Source of the DNA: Halomonas heilongjiangensis
GTDB taxonomy: Bacteria > Pseudomonadota > Gammaproteobacteria > Pseudomonadales > Halomonadaceae
DNA length: 64,000 nucleotides
Direction: 5' to 3'
NCBI RefSeq assembly: GCF_002879645.1
Contig: NZ_PNRE01000051.1
Span: forward strand, 1 to 64,000
In this document: in pieces, positions 33,284 to 42,913 of the stretch
How the letters are laid out: every line of letters begins with the position of its first letter
How positions within the stretch are numbered: the first letter of the stretch is position 1
Translations under genes and position numbers: made by a program
Notes under the pieces: generated by a model
The model's database searches: none
Told to the model about the DNA's origin: nothing
Seen by the model: the letters and a program-made list of their open reading frames with translations, nothing else

Positions 33284-33508
33284 GCAGGCATCCATGGCGC
33301 AGGTTCCCACTCGGCACGAGAGAGTGACGGTGACGACCGGTACACTCCATGTAGGATATTGCCGACAACTACCGTAAGCCCCATCGTCAATTTCCCCTCC
33401 TCCATTCCTTTTCCCGGCTGACTTGCATAGGGTCCCCAACATACCGAGCCGTCACGGCAGGCGTTCGCTCGCCACACGGAAGTGAACTGACGCATGGGAG
33501 GCGTCACA

Positions 33509-36500
33509 GTGTCACAGCAAACCGCTACGGAATGGCCAGCCTTCGTCCCAAATCCGGGTGGAGGAGAATCCTTCGCACCGCCGCGCATGGCCTGCCAAGC
33601 GCCTGAGTGGGTCGATATCCTCTACCTCGTCGGCACCGGGCGATTCTGGCTACTCACCCGCGACGTCGCCGAGGATCTCGACGAGGCGGCCCATGAGCTT
33701 TACCAATGGGCCAGCCTCGAGGATCCCGCACGGCGTAACGCCACGTTGTCCGAGAAGGCCGGCATCATGGAGTGCTTCCTGCCGGCCTCCCCCGGCAGTT
33801 TCCTCTCGGACGAAGAGCGCGACCGATACTTCGAGCTGGAGCGGGAGTTGGCCAAGGCGAGGGTCTGGCACAACGGCCTGGATGCCACCATCGAGACTTC
33901 GCCTCTCCCCGCCGGGCGCGAAGCCGACGACCGTCAACGCCGGTTGCGCTACCAACGCCAACAGCAGGCCAACGAGATACGGCGCCTCGAGGATGAGCTT
34001 AACGCCCTGCGCAATGCCGGACGGCGGGCCGCCCGTGGCGCGGGCTATGTGGTTGACGGCGATGCCTACTACGGCCCCTGGGAGAATGAGATCCAGCAGG
34101 CCCTGGAGACCTACCGTCGCACCCGCCGGGAGGCCATGCGCCGGCACGAACTGGTGCCGGGCGTGGATCACGAAGCAGATGACGATCGCGAGCAGCGCTT
34201 CACCCTGCTGGAGGTTCTCGCCGAGTACCAGACGTTCCTCGAGAGCTGCGAGACGCAGACGCCCAATGCCGCCAGTGCGCAGTGTCATCTCGCCGAGATG
34301 CTCCGCATGGCGGAGCTGCGCAGCGGCACCCTTTATGCTGCCTACCTGGAAAGCATCCTCCAACTGGCGGCATTGGGGATCGCCACGCCGGAATACGCCC
34401 TGGCCAACCCTTCCGCATCGGGTACCGCCCTGCGGGATGGGGTCGGCGACTTCGATGACTATAACGACCTGCTTCGCGAACAGGCCGACCTGCTCGCCGC
34501 GGTGGAAACCAAGCTGGAAGAGTGGCAGACCGGCACCGCGGGCCATACCGCCCTGCCGCTATTCCTGTTCGCCGATGAGCGTGAGCGTTATCAGGAGCTG
34601 AGCGAGCAGCTCGATGCCCTGCACGAAAGCGCCAGGCAAGCCGTGGAAACCATGCGTCCGCGGCGCGTGCTGTTCTGGCAGGCCGACCTGGCCGATGAGC
34701 GCAACGCCTTCGGCTACGAAAAGCGCAGCCTCGACATGCTCGTCCGCAATGACTGGCCACTGCGTGAATTCACTTCCGCCGGTGGTGAGCGCGAGTTATG
34801 CCATATCAGTCTGCATCTGCTGATGGACTATATGAGCATTGGCGTGCGTGATCGCATCGCACCGCTGCTCGACGCCGACGGCGTGCTCCCGGCGACCCTG
34901 TGGGAAGCCCCGGAAACGGCGCTTTCGCACTGGCTCGACCTCAAGGGCTGCGAGCCCATCGACTGGCGCGGAGAATGGCACGACGACGACCTGGGCCTGT
35001 TCCAGCCCGAGGCGTTCTATGCCTATCTCGACGAGGCGGGTTACGAGATCGCCAGCCTGGCCAGCGCCGACGCCAGGTCACGCTGGGGCGAAACCCTGCA
35101 GCGCCTGCTGTTCACCGGCCCCGCCAGGGATACCCTGCGTCTGTTCGACGCCAGCGCCCAGGCCCAGGCCCTGCGACTGATCGGGCTGACCCAGGGAGAG
35201 CTGTCATCGCTGATCACCCTCGACTTCCCCGAACCGCTACGCCTGGCCGACACCACCACTGCGGAAGGCGAGAGGGAGACCCGACAAGGCGGCGTTGAAG
35301 CATCCAGCTCCAAGGGTCCCCTGCGCCGCGAATGGAAGCTCAAGGGAGACTACCACCTGGCCCGTGGCGAACTGACCCTGAACGTACTGGACCTGCCCGA
35401 AGAGGACGAGGCGCTGCATGCCAAATTGCCGCTCAAGGATGGCGGCGAGCTGGACCTGGGGCGCTATGCCCTGCTCCTGGAGACCGTGGCCAAGGGCTTC
35501 GCCGGCGCCAGCCTGGCCATGTCAGGCGCGCTGCGCCTGTCCTTCGACGGCGAACCAAACATCACCGCCGATGAACCGGTGCACCGCCTGGGTATCGGCG
35601 GTCAACTCAATGCCTTCCTGGGGGTCCGCGGCGGCATCGAGCATCGCTGCGAGCTACGCTGGGAGCCGCCCGAGGACATCGCCATGCGCGCCCCCATGCA
35701 CCAGGCGGTGGATGCCTTTACCCGGCGTAACCGGCTGGACGAGCTGCAAGAGTGGCGCAGTCTGGGCATGGTCGCGTGGCACCGCGAACACGGCGTGGCC
35801 TGGGGCGGGAATGCCGACTTCCATCTCGGCCTGCGGGATGGCAAGTTCGTGCTGCGGGCCAAGGCCGCCCTGTTCTGCGGGCGCGGGGTGGGCGGCGGCA
35901 TGACCATGGAGCTCGACAATCGCCACCTGGACCTGTGGCTGACCATGCTGCACCGCGACCTGGTGGCCAGCGGTTTCGAACGTGTCGACTGGCTGGATGA
36001 CGAGGCCTTCAACGAGCTCAGCGACCTCGGCTATGTGCTGATGATGCCCCTGCTCAATGCCGGCCTGGTAATGGCCAAGGGGCGCGCCTGGCTGCGGCAA
36101 CTGCGGGATGAGCTGGCGCAGACGGATCGGGCCGGTCAGATCGCCTATGTGCTGACCTCCCGTGATGGCCAGGAAGAGCGCCAACTGCGTGCCTGGGTTC
36201 AGCAGCTGACCCCCGAGGCCTTGGGCGCGCTGCTCTGGCTACTTAGCAGTCCACCAAGAGCGTTCGAGATCAGTTCGGCGGACAGCGCTCTTGGAGGCCT
36301 GGGGATGCAGACAAGCTTTAGCGAACCCCAGGCGCGCGACCTGCAGCAGATGGCCATCGCCAACTGCGTGGGCTGGATTCACGAGGGCGTGCTCGGCGGC
36401 GTCTACGGGTCGGTTCGCCCGGCCTCCGGCCCCAACCCGGGAAGCCGGCTGTTCGAAAAGGCCCTGCTGCGGCTCGACCGTCACGGTAAGCGCACCCATG

Positions 36501-36706
36501 CGGTGCGCGGGCTCGGCTACTGCCGTAACCGTTACCTATTGGATCGGTTTATGGAAAGTCCAGGCTTACCTGGTGGTCAATCAAGAGCCACGAGAGAGAA
36601 GTATCTTGCTGCCGCCAATAGTTTGGGCCGTCATGCCGATGCCCACTGCGAATACCTGCCCGATGGGCAGGGAGGCATGCGCGTGATCTACGAGGAACCC
36701 CGATGA
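33509..36706 (+). CDS. Large protein of unknown function, possible secreted-effector-like
   Basis: A 1065-aa hydrophilic protein without signal peptide or clear membrane segments. GTG at 33509 is chosen because GGGAGG lies 7 bases upstream; ATG at 33494 would add 5 residues. Residues ~110-170 are coiled-coil-like (DEERDRYFELERELAKARV; RYQRQQQANEIRRLEDELN). The C-terminal third has glycine-rich segments (LGIGGQLNAFLGVRGGIEHR; DGKFVLRAKAALFCGRGVGGGM) that I associate, from memory, with large proteins encoded near VgrG/PAAR in type VI secretion loci. The last codon overlaps the start of a periplasmic Sel1 protein, a typical immunity-type partner. No vgrG or PAAR gene is nearby, so the effector reading is inference. 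Confidence 0.6.
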   Translation: MSQQTATEWPAFVPNPGGGESFAPPRMACQAPEWVDILYLVGTGRFWLLTRDVAEDLDEAAHELYQWASLEDPARRNATLSEKAGIMECFLPASPGSFLSDEERDRYFELERELAKARVWHNGLDATIETSPLPAGREADDRQRRLRYQRQQQANEIRRLEDELNALRNAGRRAARGAGYVVDGDAYYGPWENEIQQALETYRRTRREAMRRHELVPGVDHEADDDREQRFTLLEVLAEYQTFLESCETQTPNAASAQCHLAEMLRMAELRSGTLYAAYLESILQLAALGIATPEYALANPSASGTALRDGVGDFDDYNDLLREQADLLAAVETKLEEWQTGTAGHTALPLFLFADERERYQELSEQLDALHESARQAVETMRPRRVLFWQADLADERNAFGYEKRSLDMLVRNDWPLREFTSAGGERELCHISLHLLMDYMSIGVRDRIAPLLDADGVLPATLWEAPETALSHWLDLKGCEPIDWRGEWHDDDLGLFQPEAFYAYLDEAGYEIASLASADARSRWGETLQRLLFTGPARDTLRLFDASAQAQALRLIGLTQGELSSLITLDFPEPLRLADTTTAEGERETRQGGVEASSSKGPLRREWKLKGDYHLARGELTLNVLDLPEEDEALHAKLPLKDGGELDLGRYALLLETVAKGFAGASLAMSGALRLSFDGEPNITADEPVHRLGIGGQLNAFLGVRGGIEHRCELRWEPPEDIAMRAPMHQAVDAFTRRNRLDELQEWRSLGMVAWHREHGVAWGGNADFHLGLRDGKFVLRAKAALFCGRGVGGGMTMELDNRHLDLWLTMLHRDLVASGFERVDWLDDEAFNELSDLGYVLMMPLLNAGLVMAKGRAWLRQLRDELAQTDRAGQIAYVLTSRDGQEERQLRAWVQQLTPEALGALLWLLSSPPRAFEISSADSALGGLGMQTSFSEPQARDLQQMAIANCVGWIHEGVLGGVYGSVRPASGPNPGSRLFEKALLRLDRHGKRTHAVRGLGYCRNRYLLDRFMESPGLPGGQSRATREKYLAAANSLGRHADAHCEYLPDGQGGMRVIYEEPR

Positions 36707-37680
36707 TCATTGGATATAAAGCCCTGGTACTCGCTGCCCTGCTGCTCAGCCCGATCAGCGGCTGGGCACTGGATGCTGAGACCCAGGCTGCCAAGGATGA
36801 GGGCCTGCGCCTCTACAACGCTCATCTCCGGAGCCAGGCTCCACCTTACTTGGAGCCTGCTGCCGAGGCCGGCGATGCGGAGGCCATGTACTATCTCGGC
36901 GAGATCCACCGACTGCGCCATATGGGCATGACCCGCGAGGCGCTGGCGTGGTACCGGCGTGCCGCCGAACACGGCGAGCCCTATGCCATGCTGCGGTTGC
37001 ACCAGGGAGGCGCCTGTCGCCTGGGCGATGTCTGCCCCGACAAGGGCGACGACTGGCGACAGGCGGCCCTGAAGGCGACCCTTCCCTTGGCGGAGGCCGG
37101 GGATTCCGACGCCATGGGCGTATTGTTCGACGTCTACAACTCCCTGGGCCAGCCGGAGGAGACCGTCAGTTGGCTCGAGCGTGCCAGCGAGGCCGGTCAC
37201 GCGGAGTCACAGTACCGGATGGGCCACCTGATTCATGACGGCTATGGCGATTACCCCGATGAGGCAGAGCGGCGAGAGGAAGCCGAAGGCTGGTATCGCC
37301 GGGCGGCCGAAGGGGGCTACCCACCGGCGATGAACCACCTGTCTGCTCTCCTGAGCCAGCGGGAGCGCCATGAGGAGGCCTGGGAGTGGATGGTTGAGGC
37401 CTCTGAAGAAGGCGTTCTAGATGCTCGCCTGAGCATCGGATGGTGCTATCTGGAGCCGAATACCGAAGAAAGATGCCAAGTCGAGCAGGATGTAGTGAAA
37501 GGATGGGCGATTCTGTTCGCTATGGTCGAGGAAACGAGTAATGATGCGGCAGAATGGTTGCTCAAGACCCGCGGCGAATTGCTCACCGCCGAACAGCGCG
37601 AAGAAGCCGAGGCCCTGGCCGAGGAGTGGTTGGCCAAGGAGCCCCCGCTGTCCCAGTTTCCGCCCCGGTTCGGCTTTTGA
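36703..37680 (+). CDS. Periplasmic Sel1-repeat protein
   Basis: A 325-aa protein with a cleavable signal peptide (IGYKALVLAALLLSPISGWALDAE) and at least four Sel1/TPR-like repeats: AEAGDAEAMYYLGEIHRL, AEHGEPYAMLRLHQGGAC, SEAGHAESQYRMGHLIHDGYG and AEGGYPPAMNHLSALLS, ending with a helical acidic tail. Sel1 proteins mediate protein contacts, and several serve as immunity proteins against secreted effectors. Its ATG overlaps the stop of the preceding 1065-aa gene (ATGA), so they are translated together. It converges with the ABC importer genes, 18 bp away. Confidence 0.78.
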   Translation: MIIGYKALVLAALLLSPISGWALDAETQAAKDEGLRLYNAHLRSQAPPYLEPAAEAGDAEAMYYLGEIHRLRHMGMTREALAWYRRAAEHGEPYAMLRLHQGGACRLGDVCPDKGDDWRQAALKATLPLAEAGDSDAMGVLFDVYNSLGQPEETVSWLERASEAGHAESQYRMGHLIHDGYGDYPDEAERREEAEGWYRRAAEGGYPPAMNHLSALLSQRERHEEAWEWMVEASEEGVLDARLSIGWCYLEPNTEERCQVEQDVVKGWAILFAMVEETSNDAAEWLLKTRGELLTAEQREEAEALAEEWLAKEPPLSQFPPRFGF

Positions 37681-37698
37681 CGATGCCGTGGATCGGCA

Positions 37699-38466
37699 TC
37701 AGCGCTGCCCGCGGTGGGCCCAGCCGGTCATGCGCCTCTCCAGCAACGCGAACAGCTCGTACATCACCATGGCCATGGCGCTGATCACGATCAGCCCGGC
37801 GAACACCAATGCCATGCGCATCTGCGAGCCGGCGCTCATCATCAGGTAGCCGATGCCCTGGTTGGAGGCCACGGTCTCGGAGACCACGGTGCCGACGAAG
37901 GCCAGGGTGATGGCCACCTTCAGCGAGGCGAAGAAGTAGGGCAGCGAGCGCGGCAGCCCGACCTTGAGCAGCACGTCGAGGCGCCGTGCGCCGAGTACCC
38001 GCAGCACGTCCTCGAGCTCCGGCTCCAGGGTCGCCAGGCCGGTGGCCACGTTGACCACGATGGGGAAGAAGCAGATCAGGAAGGCGGTGAGGATCGCCGG
38101 CACCGAGCCGATGCCGAACCACACCACCAGGATCGGCACGAAGGCCACCTTGGGGATGGCGTTGAAGCCCACCAGCAGCGGGTAGCAGGCGTGGTAGAGG
38201 AAGCGCGACGAGCCGATGATGAAGCCCAGCGCCAGCCCCACCGCCACGCCGATGCCGAAGCCGGCCATGGTGGTCCAGAGGGTCTGCCAGGAGTGCATGC
38301 CGATGGGCCCGGCGAAGGTCACCAGCGCCTGGGCGGTGGCCCAGGCGCCGGGAAAGATGAACTCCGGCACCTCGAGCAGGCGTATGGTGGCTTCCCAGAT
38401 CACCACCAGGACCGCCACCGCCGCCCAGGGCGCGAGGCGCTCGCGGGTCTTCTCGCTCATGGCCAT
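37699..38466 (-). CDS. ABC transporter permease (SsuC/ThiX-type)
   Basis: A 255-aa inner-membrane permease with about six hydrophobic segments and the EAA loop for ATPase contact (LRVLGARRLDVLLKVGLPRSLPYFFASLKVAITLAF). This is the type used by nitrate/sulfonate/thiamine-precursor importers. It is the last gene of a three-gene minus-strand operon: substrate-binding protein, ATPase, permease. The ATPase stop lies 13 bases upstream of its ATG. The substrate cannot be told from sequence alone. Confidence 0.88.
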   Translation of the reverse strand: MAMSEKTRERLAPWAAVAVLVVIWEATIRLLEVPEFIFPGAWATAQALVTFAGPIGMHSWQTLWTTMAGFGIGVAVGLALGFIIGSSRFLYHACYPLLVGFNAIPKVAFVPILVVWFGIGSVPAILTAFLICFFPIVVNVATGLATLEPELEDVLRVLGARRLDVLLKVGLPRSLPYFFASLKVAITLAFVGTVVSETVASNQGIGYLMMSAGSQMRMALVFAGLIVISAMAMVMYELFALLERRMTGWAHRGQR

Positions 38467-38479
38467 GTCGCCTCCTCGT

Positions 38480-39262
38480 TCAGCGGCTGCGAATCTCGCC
38501 GATCCGCGCGCGCAGTGCCTGCACCAGGCCGGTGAAGGGTTCCTCGTAGGTCGTCGCCAGCTCCCGCGGACGCGGCAGGTCGATCTCGCGCCGCTCGATG
38601 ATGCGCCCCGGCCGGCGGCTCATCACGTAGACGGTGTCGGCCAGGAAGGCCGCCTCGCGCAGGTCGTGGGTCACCAGCACCACGGTGAAGCGCTGGGCCT
38701 CCCAGAGGTCGCGCAGCACGCACCACAGCTCCTCGCGGGTGAAGGCGTCCAGGGCGGCGAAGGGCTCGTCGAGCATCAAGAGCCGTGGGCGATGGATCAG
38801 CGCCCGGCAGATCGAGGCGCGCTGCTGCATGCCGCCGGAGAGCTGCCAGGGAAACTGGTCCTCGTAGCCCTCGAGCCCCACGGTGCGCAGCAGGTCGCGG
38901 GCCCAGCCGACGAACTCCGCGCGGCGCCGGCGGAACTGGCTGCGGTACGGCCTGACGATCTCCAGCGGCAGCAGGACATTGTCGAGCGTGGTGCGCCAGG
39001 GCAGCAGGTTGGCGTTCTGGAAGGCCATGCCGGAGATCTTCAGTGGCCCGCCCACCGGCGCGCCGTCTACCCGCACGCTGCCCACGGTCGGCGCATGCAG
39101 GCCGGTGCAGAGCTTCATGAAGGTCGACTTGCCGCAGCCCGAAGGGCCGACGAAGGCGACGAACTCGCCCTCCTCGATGGTCAGGCTGATCTCCTCGATG
39201 GCGTTGCCGGTATCGTCATAGGCCAGGCTCACCTGGTCGAAGGCGACGAAGGGGGCCGCCAT
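38480..39262 (-). CDS. ABC transporter ATP-binding protein (SsuB/ThiZ-type)
   Basis: A 260-aa ATPase energising the importer. Walker A is GPSGCGKST, the signature LSGGMQQR, Walker B LLMLDEPFAALD, and the H-loop VTHD; all are intact. NANLLPWRTTLDNVLLPLE is the Q-loop region typical of the nitrate/taurine group. The true start ATG (39262) lies 2 bases after the stop of the substrate-binding protein gene, so translation is coupled; the longer frame to 39814 is spurious. Confidence 0.9.
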   Translation of the reverse strand: MAAPFVAFDQVSLAYDDTGNAIEEISLTIEEGEFVAFVGPSGCGKSTFMKLCTGLHAPTVGSVRVDGAPVGGPLKISGMAFQNANLLPWRTTLDNVLLPLEIVRPYRSQFRRRRAEFVGWARDLLRTVGLEGYEDQFPWQLSGGMQQRASICRALIHRPRLLMLDEPFAALDAFTREELWCVLRDLWEAQRFTVVLVTHDLREAAFLADTVYVMSRRPGRIIERREIDLPRPRELATTYEEPFTGLVQALRARIGEIRSR

Positions 39263-39264
39263 GC

Positions 39265-40326
39265 CTAGTCTCCCTGGCCGGGGAAGATCATCCGCTCCTC
39301 CCGGGGCGGCAGGAAGCGCGAGGTGAAGACCCGCTCGGGCTCGGGGATCGAGGCCAGCCCGTAGGCGTCGGCGACCAGTTGAATGGCATTGGCGAGCCGC
39401 TCCTCGTCCACGGCGCCGGCACCATTGGCGCGGGCATCCTCGGTATCGATCACGCTGTCGATGGCGAGCCTGAGGCGCCGGGTCTCGAGTTCCACGTCGA
39501 TCAGCCCATCTCGCTGGTAGACGTAGTCGATGGCGCCTTCCGGGTCGGCGAGGGTCTCCTTCAGCGCCCGGTTGAAGGCGCGCAGGAAGCCCTCGACGGC
39601 CTCGGGGTGCTCCTCGGAGAAGGCCTCGCTGGCGACGATGGCGTTGCCGTAGAGCGGCACGCCGTGGTCGGGGAACGGCAGGATGGTGAGCTCCTCCTCG
39701 CCCAGCCCGCGCCCCTCCAGGTTGAGCAGGCTGGTGAAGTAGAAGCCGGTGATGGCGTCCACGTCGCCGCGTACCAGCAGCGTCTCGCGCAGGGCCGGGT
39801 CGACGTTCTGCCACTCGACGGCGTCGGCGTCGAGATCGTTGGCGGCGGCGAAGATGCCCCAGGCGCGGTAGCCGGTGTCAAAGGCGGGGGCGGCCAGCGC
39901 CTTGCCGGCGAGGTCCGAGGGCGACTCGATGCCGCGGTCCTTGCGCGCGAAGACCGACGCCGGCGTGCCGTCGTAGACCACGTAGACACCCTGGATGCCG
40001 GGCGCCTCCGGGTTCTCGGCGAGGAATTCCACCAGGGCGTTGAGGTCGCCGAAGCCCATCTCGTAGGCGCCGGAGGCGACCCGGTTGATGGCCCCGGCGG
40101 AGCCGCTGCCGGAATCCACCTGCACGTCTAGCCCCTCCTCGGCGAAGTAGCCGCGCTCCACCGCCATCAGGAAGGGCGCCGAGGGCCCCTCGAAGCGCCA
40201 GTCGAGCTGGAAGCGGATGCGGGTCTCGTCGGCCTGGGCCAGGGAGGCACCGAGCAGTGACAGGCAGAGCGCACCGGCCAGCAGGCCGGCCCCGGGCAAG
40301 GCGGTGCAGGAGGAAGTTCGACGCAT
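39265..40326 (-). CDS. ABC transporter substrate-binding protein (NMT1/SsuA-like)
   Basis: A 353-aa periplasmic binding protein: signal peptide MRRTSSCTALPGAGLLAGALCLSLLGASLAQA with cleavage near AQA-DE, then TRIRFQLDWRFEGPSAPFLMAVERGYFAEEGLDVQV, the hallmark of NMT1/THI5-like proteins. Family members bind thiamine pyrimidine precursors, taurine, sulfonates or related compounds; the substrate here is open. AGAGGG precedes the ATG at 40326. The 234 bp upstream contains no TPP-riboswitch consensus that I can see, which weakens a thiamine-precursor role. Confidence 0.85.
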   Translation of the reverse strand: MRRTSSCTALPGAGLLAGALCLSLLGASLAQADETRIRFQLDWRFEGPSAPFLMAVERGYFAEEGLDVQVDSGSGSAGAINRVASGAYEMGFGDLNALVEFLAENPEAPGIQGVYVVYDGTPASVFARKDRGIESPSDLAGKALAAPAFDTGYRAWGIFAAANDLDADAVEWQNVDPALRETLLVRGDVDAITGFYFTSLLNLEGRGLGEEELTILPFPDHGVPLYGNAIVASEAFSEEHPEAVEGFLRAFNRALKETLADPEGAIDYVYQRDGLIDVELETRRLRLAIDSVIDTEDARANGAGAVDEERLANAIQLVADAYGLASIPEPERVFTSRFLPPREERMIFPGQGD

Positions 40327-40560
40327 GGATCCAGCCCTCTCGTAACCACGTAGGTTGTCATTGTTGTGGATGCAGCTTCCTTGCCAACCCGGTCGCCACG
40401 GCAGCAGGATCGACCGAAGCGGCATCGACACGGGAAGCACTTGGCCCGGGCTCACGATCCGGGCCGCCAGCAGGGGCCACACCGGTGCGGCGGCGCGCAG
40501 CCTCTGCACCAGCGTAGATCATCCGCCGCCCGGGGGGCGGGCGGTGCGCTCACGCGGGGC

Positions 40561-41166
40561 TCAACGGGCCTCGTCGGCGAGGGTATCGAGGCGCTCGAGC
40601 AACGCCTCGAGCCAGGCTTCCAGCAGGGCCTGCTGGGCGGCGAGGCCGGGTTCCGCCCCCTCCGGCCGGAAGGCGCGTCGCTCGCTCCAGCGCCACTGGT
40701 CGATCACGCCCCGCTCGCCGCGCAGCGTCGTGCGCAGGGCAACGAGTGCCTCGGGGGATTCGCCACGATAGTCGTGAAGCCACTCCAGCACCTCGACCTC
40801 GAGCCGCACATCGGCCGCGTCCCCCCGCTGTACCACGGCCACCATGCCGCTGCGGGAGAGCTGGTCCGCCAGCAGGTCACCCAACTGGCGCGACAGCGGC
40901 GCCCCCCAGCGCGATCGCACATAGGGGCGGCGCCGGAAATCCTGCTCGATATAGAGCAGCGCCGTATCGCTGATGCCGGCCATGACGCGCGGCGTCTCCA
41001 CGCTCAGCACCGCGAACCGTGGCGGTCGCTCCTCGGGTGCCGCCGGGGTCTCCAGGCGCAACGGCGTCACCGCGTCGCGGCTGCCGGGGGCGGCACAGCC
41101 GGCCAGCAGCGCGAGCAGCAGCAGGAGCGGTAGCCGAAGGCCATCCGGTCGCTTCCTTGATGACAT
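40561..41166 (-). CDS. ABC-type transport auxiliary lipoprotein (PqiC/MlaB-linked type)
   Basis: A 201-aa lipoprotein: LRLPLLLLLALLAGC is the signal with lipobox LAGC. The mature part (RFAVLSVETPRVMAGISDTALLYIEQ ... QLGDLLADQLSRSGMVAVV) matches the PqiC/YmbA-like family (ABC transport auxiliary), outer-membrane partners of MCE proteins. It is the last gene in an operon permease-ATPase-MCE-lipoprotein, 21 bases after the MCE gene. Role: anchoring or completing a lipid bridge between membranes. Confidence 0.82.
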   Translation of the reverse strand: MSSRKRPDGLRLPLLLLLALLAGCAAPGSRDAVTPLRLETPAAPEERPPRFAVLSVETPRVMAGISDTALLYIEQDFRRRPYVRSRWGAPLSRQLGDLLADQLSRSGMVAVVQRGDAADVRLEVEVLEWLHDYRGESPEALVALRTTLRGERGVIDQWRWSERRAFRPEGAEPGLAAQQALLEAWLEALLERLDTLADEAR

Positions 41167-41187
41167 GGGACACTCCCTGTGAACGAA

Positions 41188-42108
41188 TCAGCGCTCGCCG
41201 GGACCGGGCGGCTGGCGATCGGGGCCGAACAGCAGTTGCCGGGGATTCTGCTCCAGCTCACGCGTGAGGTCGCCGAGTTGCTCCACCAGCTCATCGAAAC
41301 GGCCCAGGCTACGACGCACCTGGTCACCCGTCATCGCCAGGCTCTCGCCGGCCCCCTGGCTGAACTCGCCCAGGGCTTCGCGCAGGCCGGCGAGCAGCTC
41401 ACGGGTGTCATCGCCGAGGCCGTCGAGGTCCTCCAGGGGGCCGCCCGAGAAGCGCTCGAGCCGGGCGGTGAGCACCTCCAGGTTATGCAGCGTCGCCTGG
41501 AAGCTCTCCAGGTTGTCGTCGTCGAGCAGCCGCTCGAGGCGTTCGGCGCTCTGGCCGACGCTGGCCAGCAGCCGGGACACCGACTCGCGGTTCTCGTCGC
41601 CCAGCAGGTCGTCGATACGCGCGCTGATGCTGGCCATCCGCTCGGCCATCACATCGACCCGGTCGAGTACCTCGCCCAGCGCCTGGTCGAGCTGGAAGAG
41701 CCGCGACGGCTGGTAGGCGATCGTCGGCGGCCGGTCGCCGTCGTGGTCGAGCATCGGGCCATCGCCGCCGGACAGCTCCACCGAGGTGCGTCCGGTGAGC
41801 ACCTGGCTACGCAGGGTGGCGCTGGTGCCTTCGCGCAACCGGTAGTCGGGCGCCACCCGCAGGATCAGTTCGACCCGCGCCAGGTCACGGCTGAGGTCGA
41901 TGCGCTCGACGTAGCCCACCTCGACGCCCCGGTAGGAGACATTGGCCCGCTCGGAAAGACCGGCCACCGACTCCTCCACCTCGACCCGATAGGGGAGATG
42001 GTCCTGCTGGTCGCGCTCGCCGGCCAGCCAGACCAGCATCGCCACCAGCAGGCCGGTCAACCCGAGCATGAAGGCACCCACCAGCGCCGGGTTCACTTTC
42101 GTCTGCAT
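41188..42108 (-). CDS. MlaD family (MCE) protein
   Basis: A 306-aa MCE-domain protein with one N-terminal membrane anchor (ALVGAFMLGLTGLLVAMLVWL) and a single MCE domain (YRVEVEESVAGLSERANVSYRGVEVGYVERI, residues ~40-120). The C-terminal ~180 residues are long helices with many Leu/Glu/Asp (coiled coil), as in multi-MCE tunnel proteins such as those forming periplasmic tubes. It is the substrate-carrying subunit of a retrograde or anterograde lipid transporter. Starts 24 bases after the ATPase gene. Confidence 0.88.
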   Translation of the reverse strand: MQTKVNPALVGAFMLGLTGLLVAMLVWLAGERDQQDHLPYRVEVEESVAGLSERANVSYRGVEVGYVERIDLSRDLARVELILRVAPDYRLREGTSATLRSQVLTGRTSVELSGGDGPMLDHDGDRPPTIAYQPSRLFQLDQALGEVLDRVDVMAERMASISARIDDLLGDENRESVSRLLASVGQSAERLERLLDDDNLESFQATLHNLEVLTARLERFSGGPLEDLDGLGDDTRELLAGLREALGEFSQGAGESLAMTGDQVRRSLGRFDELVEQLGDLTRELEQNPRQLLFGPDRQPPGPGER

Positions 42109-42132
42109 GGCGTTCTCCTCCCCCCGGCGGCA

Positions 42133-42912
42133 TCAGGCATCCGCGCGGAAGCGCTGGGCCCGGGCATTGCCGAAATAGCGGGCGATCTCGGGCTCGTGGC
42201 TCTCGGTCAGGTCGCGGGCCGAGGCCACTTCCAGCACGCGCCCCTGCCCCAGGTAGGCCACCCGGTCGGTGACCGTGAACAGCGAGTCCAGGTCGTGAGT
42301 CACCAGGATCAGGGTCAGGCCCAGCGCCTGGCGAAGGGTATTGAACAGGGCGTCCAGTTCGGCTGCGCTGACCGGGTCGAGACCCGCACTGGGCTCGTCG
42401 AGCAGCAGCAGCTCGGGGTCCAGCGCCAGGGCCCGGGCCACCGCGGCTCGCTTGAGCATGCCCCCCGAGAGCTCCCGCGGATAGCGCTGGGCCGCTTCCC
42501 GCGGCAGCCCCACCAGGGCAATCTTCAGTCGCGCGAACTCCTCGATCAAGAGGGCCGGTAGTCGGGTGTGCTCGGTGAGCGGCAGCATCACGTTCTCGAG
42601 CACCGTCAGCGACGAGAACAGGGCGCCCTGCTGGAACATCACCCCGAGGCGCCGGCGCAGCGGCATCAGCCGCGATTCGCTCATGGCCATGTCCACCTCC
42701 TCGCCGAACAGCTTCAGCCGCCCGGCATGGGGCGCCTTGAGCAGACTGATCACCGAGAGCAGCACCGACTTGCCACTGCCGCTGCCGCCGACGATGCCCA
42801 GCGCCTCGCCGCGACGCACCTCGAGGTCGAGCCCCTGGTGCACCACCAGGGCGCCGAAACGGGTCTCAAGACCCGCCAGCTCGACCGGAACGCTCTCGTC
42901 ACGCCGCCCCAT
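42133..42912 (-). CDS. ABC transporter ATP-binding protein (MlaF-like)
   Basis: A 259-aa ATPase of the Mla/TTG2 type, driving phospholipid transport. Walker A GGSGSGKS, a signature region LSGGMLKRAAVARALAL (LSGGM, typical of MlaF), Walker B LLLLDEPSAGLDP and H-loop VTHD are present. Its ATG is one base after the permease stop, indicating tight coupling. A second, separate system from the canonical mlaFEDCB operon is likely because no mlaC or mlaB follows. Confidence 0.88.
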   Translation of the reverse strand: MGRRDESVPVELAGLETRFGALVVHQGLDLEVRRGEALGIVGGSGSGKSVLLSVISLLKAPHAGRLKLFGEEVDMAMSESRLMPLRRRLGVMFQQGALFSSLTVLENVMLPLTEHTRLPALLIEEFARLKIALVGLPREAAQRYPRELSGGMLKRAAVARALALDPELLLLDEPSAGLDPVSAAELDALFNTLRQALGLTLILVTHDLDSLFTVTDRVAYLGQGRVLEVASARDLTESHEPEIARYFGNARAQRFRADA

Positions 42913-42913
42913 C

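Noticed and set aside
40327..40560. TPP riboswitch upstream of the NMT1-like binding protein
   Set aside because: The conserved CTGAGA and ACC-TGATC-type elements of the thi-box are not present on the minus strand.
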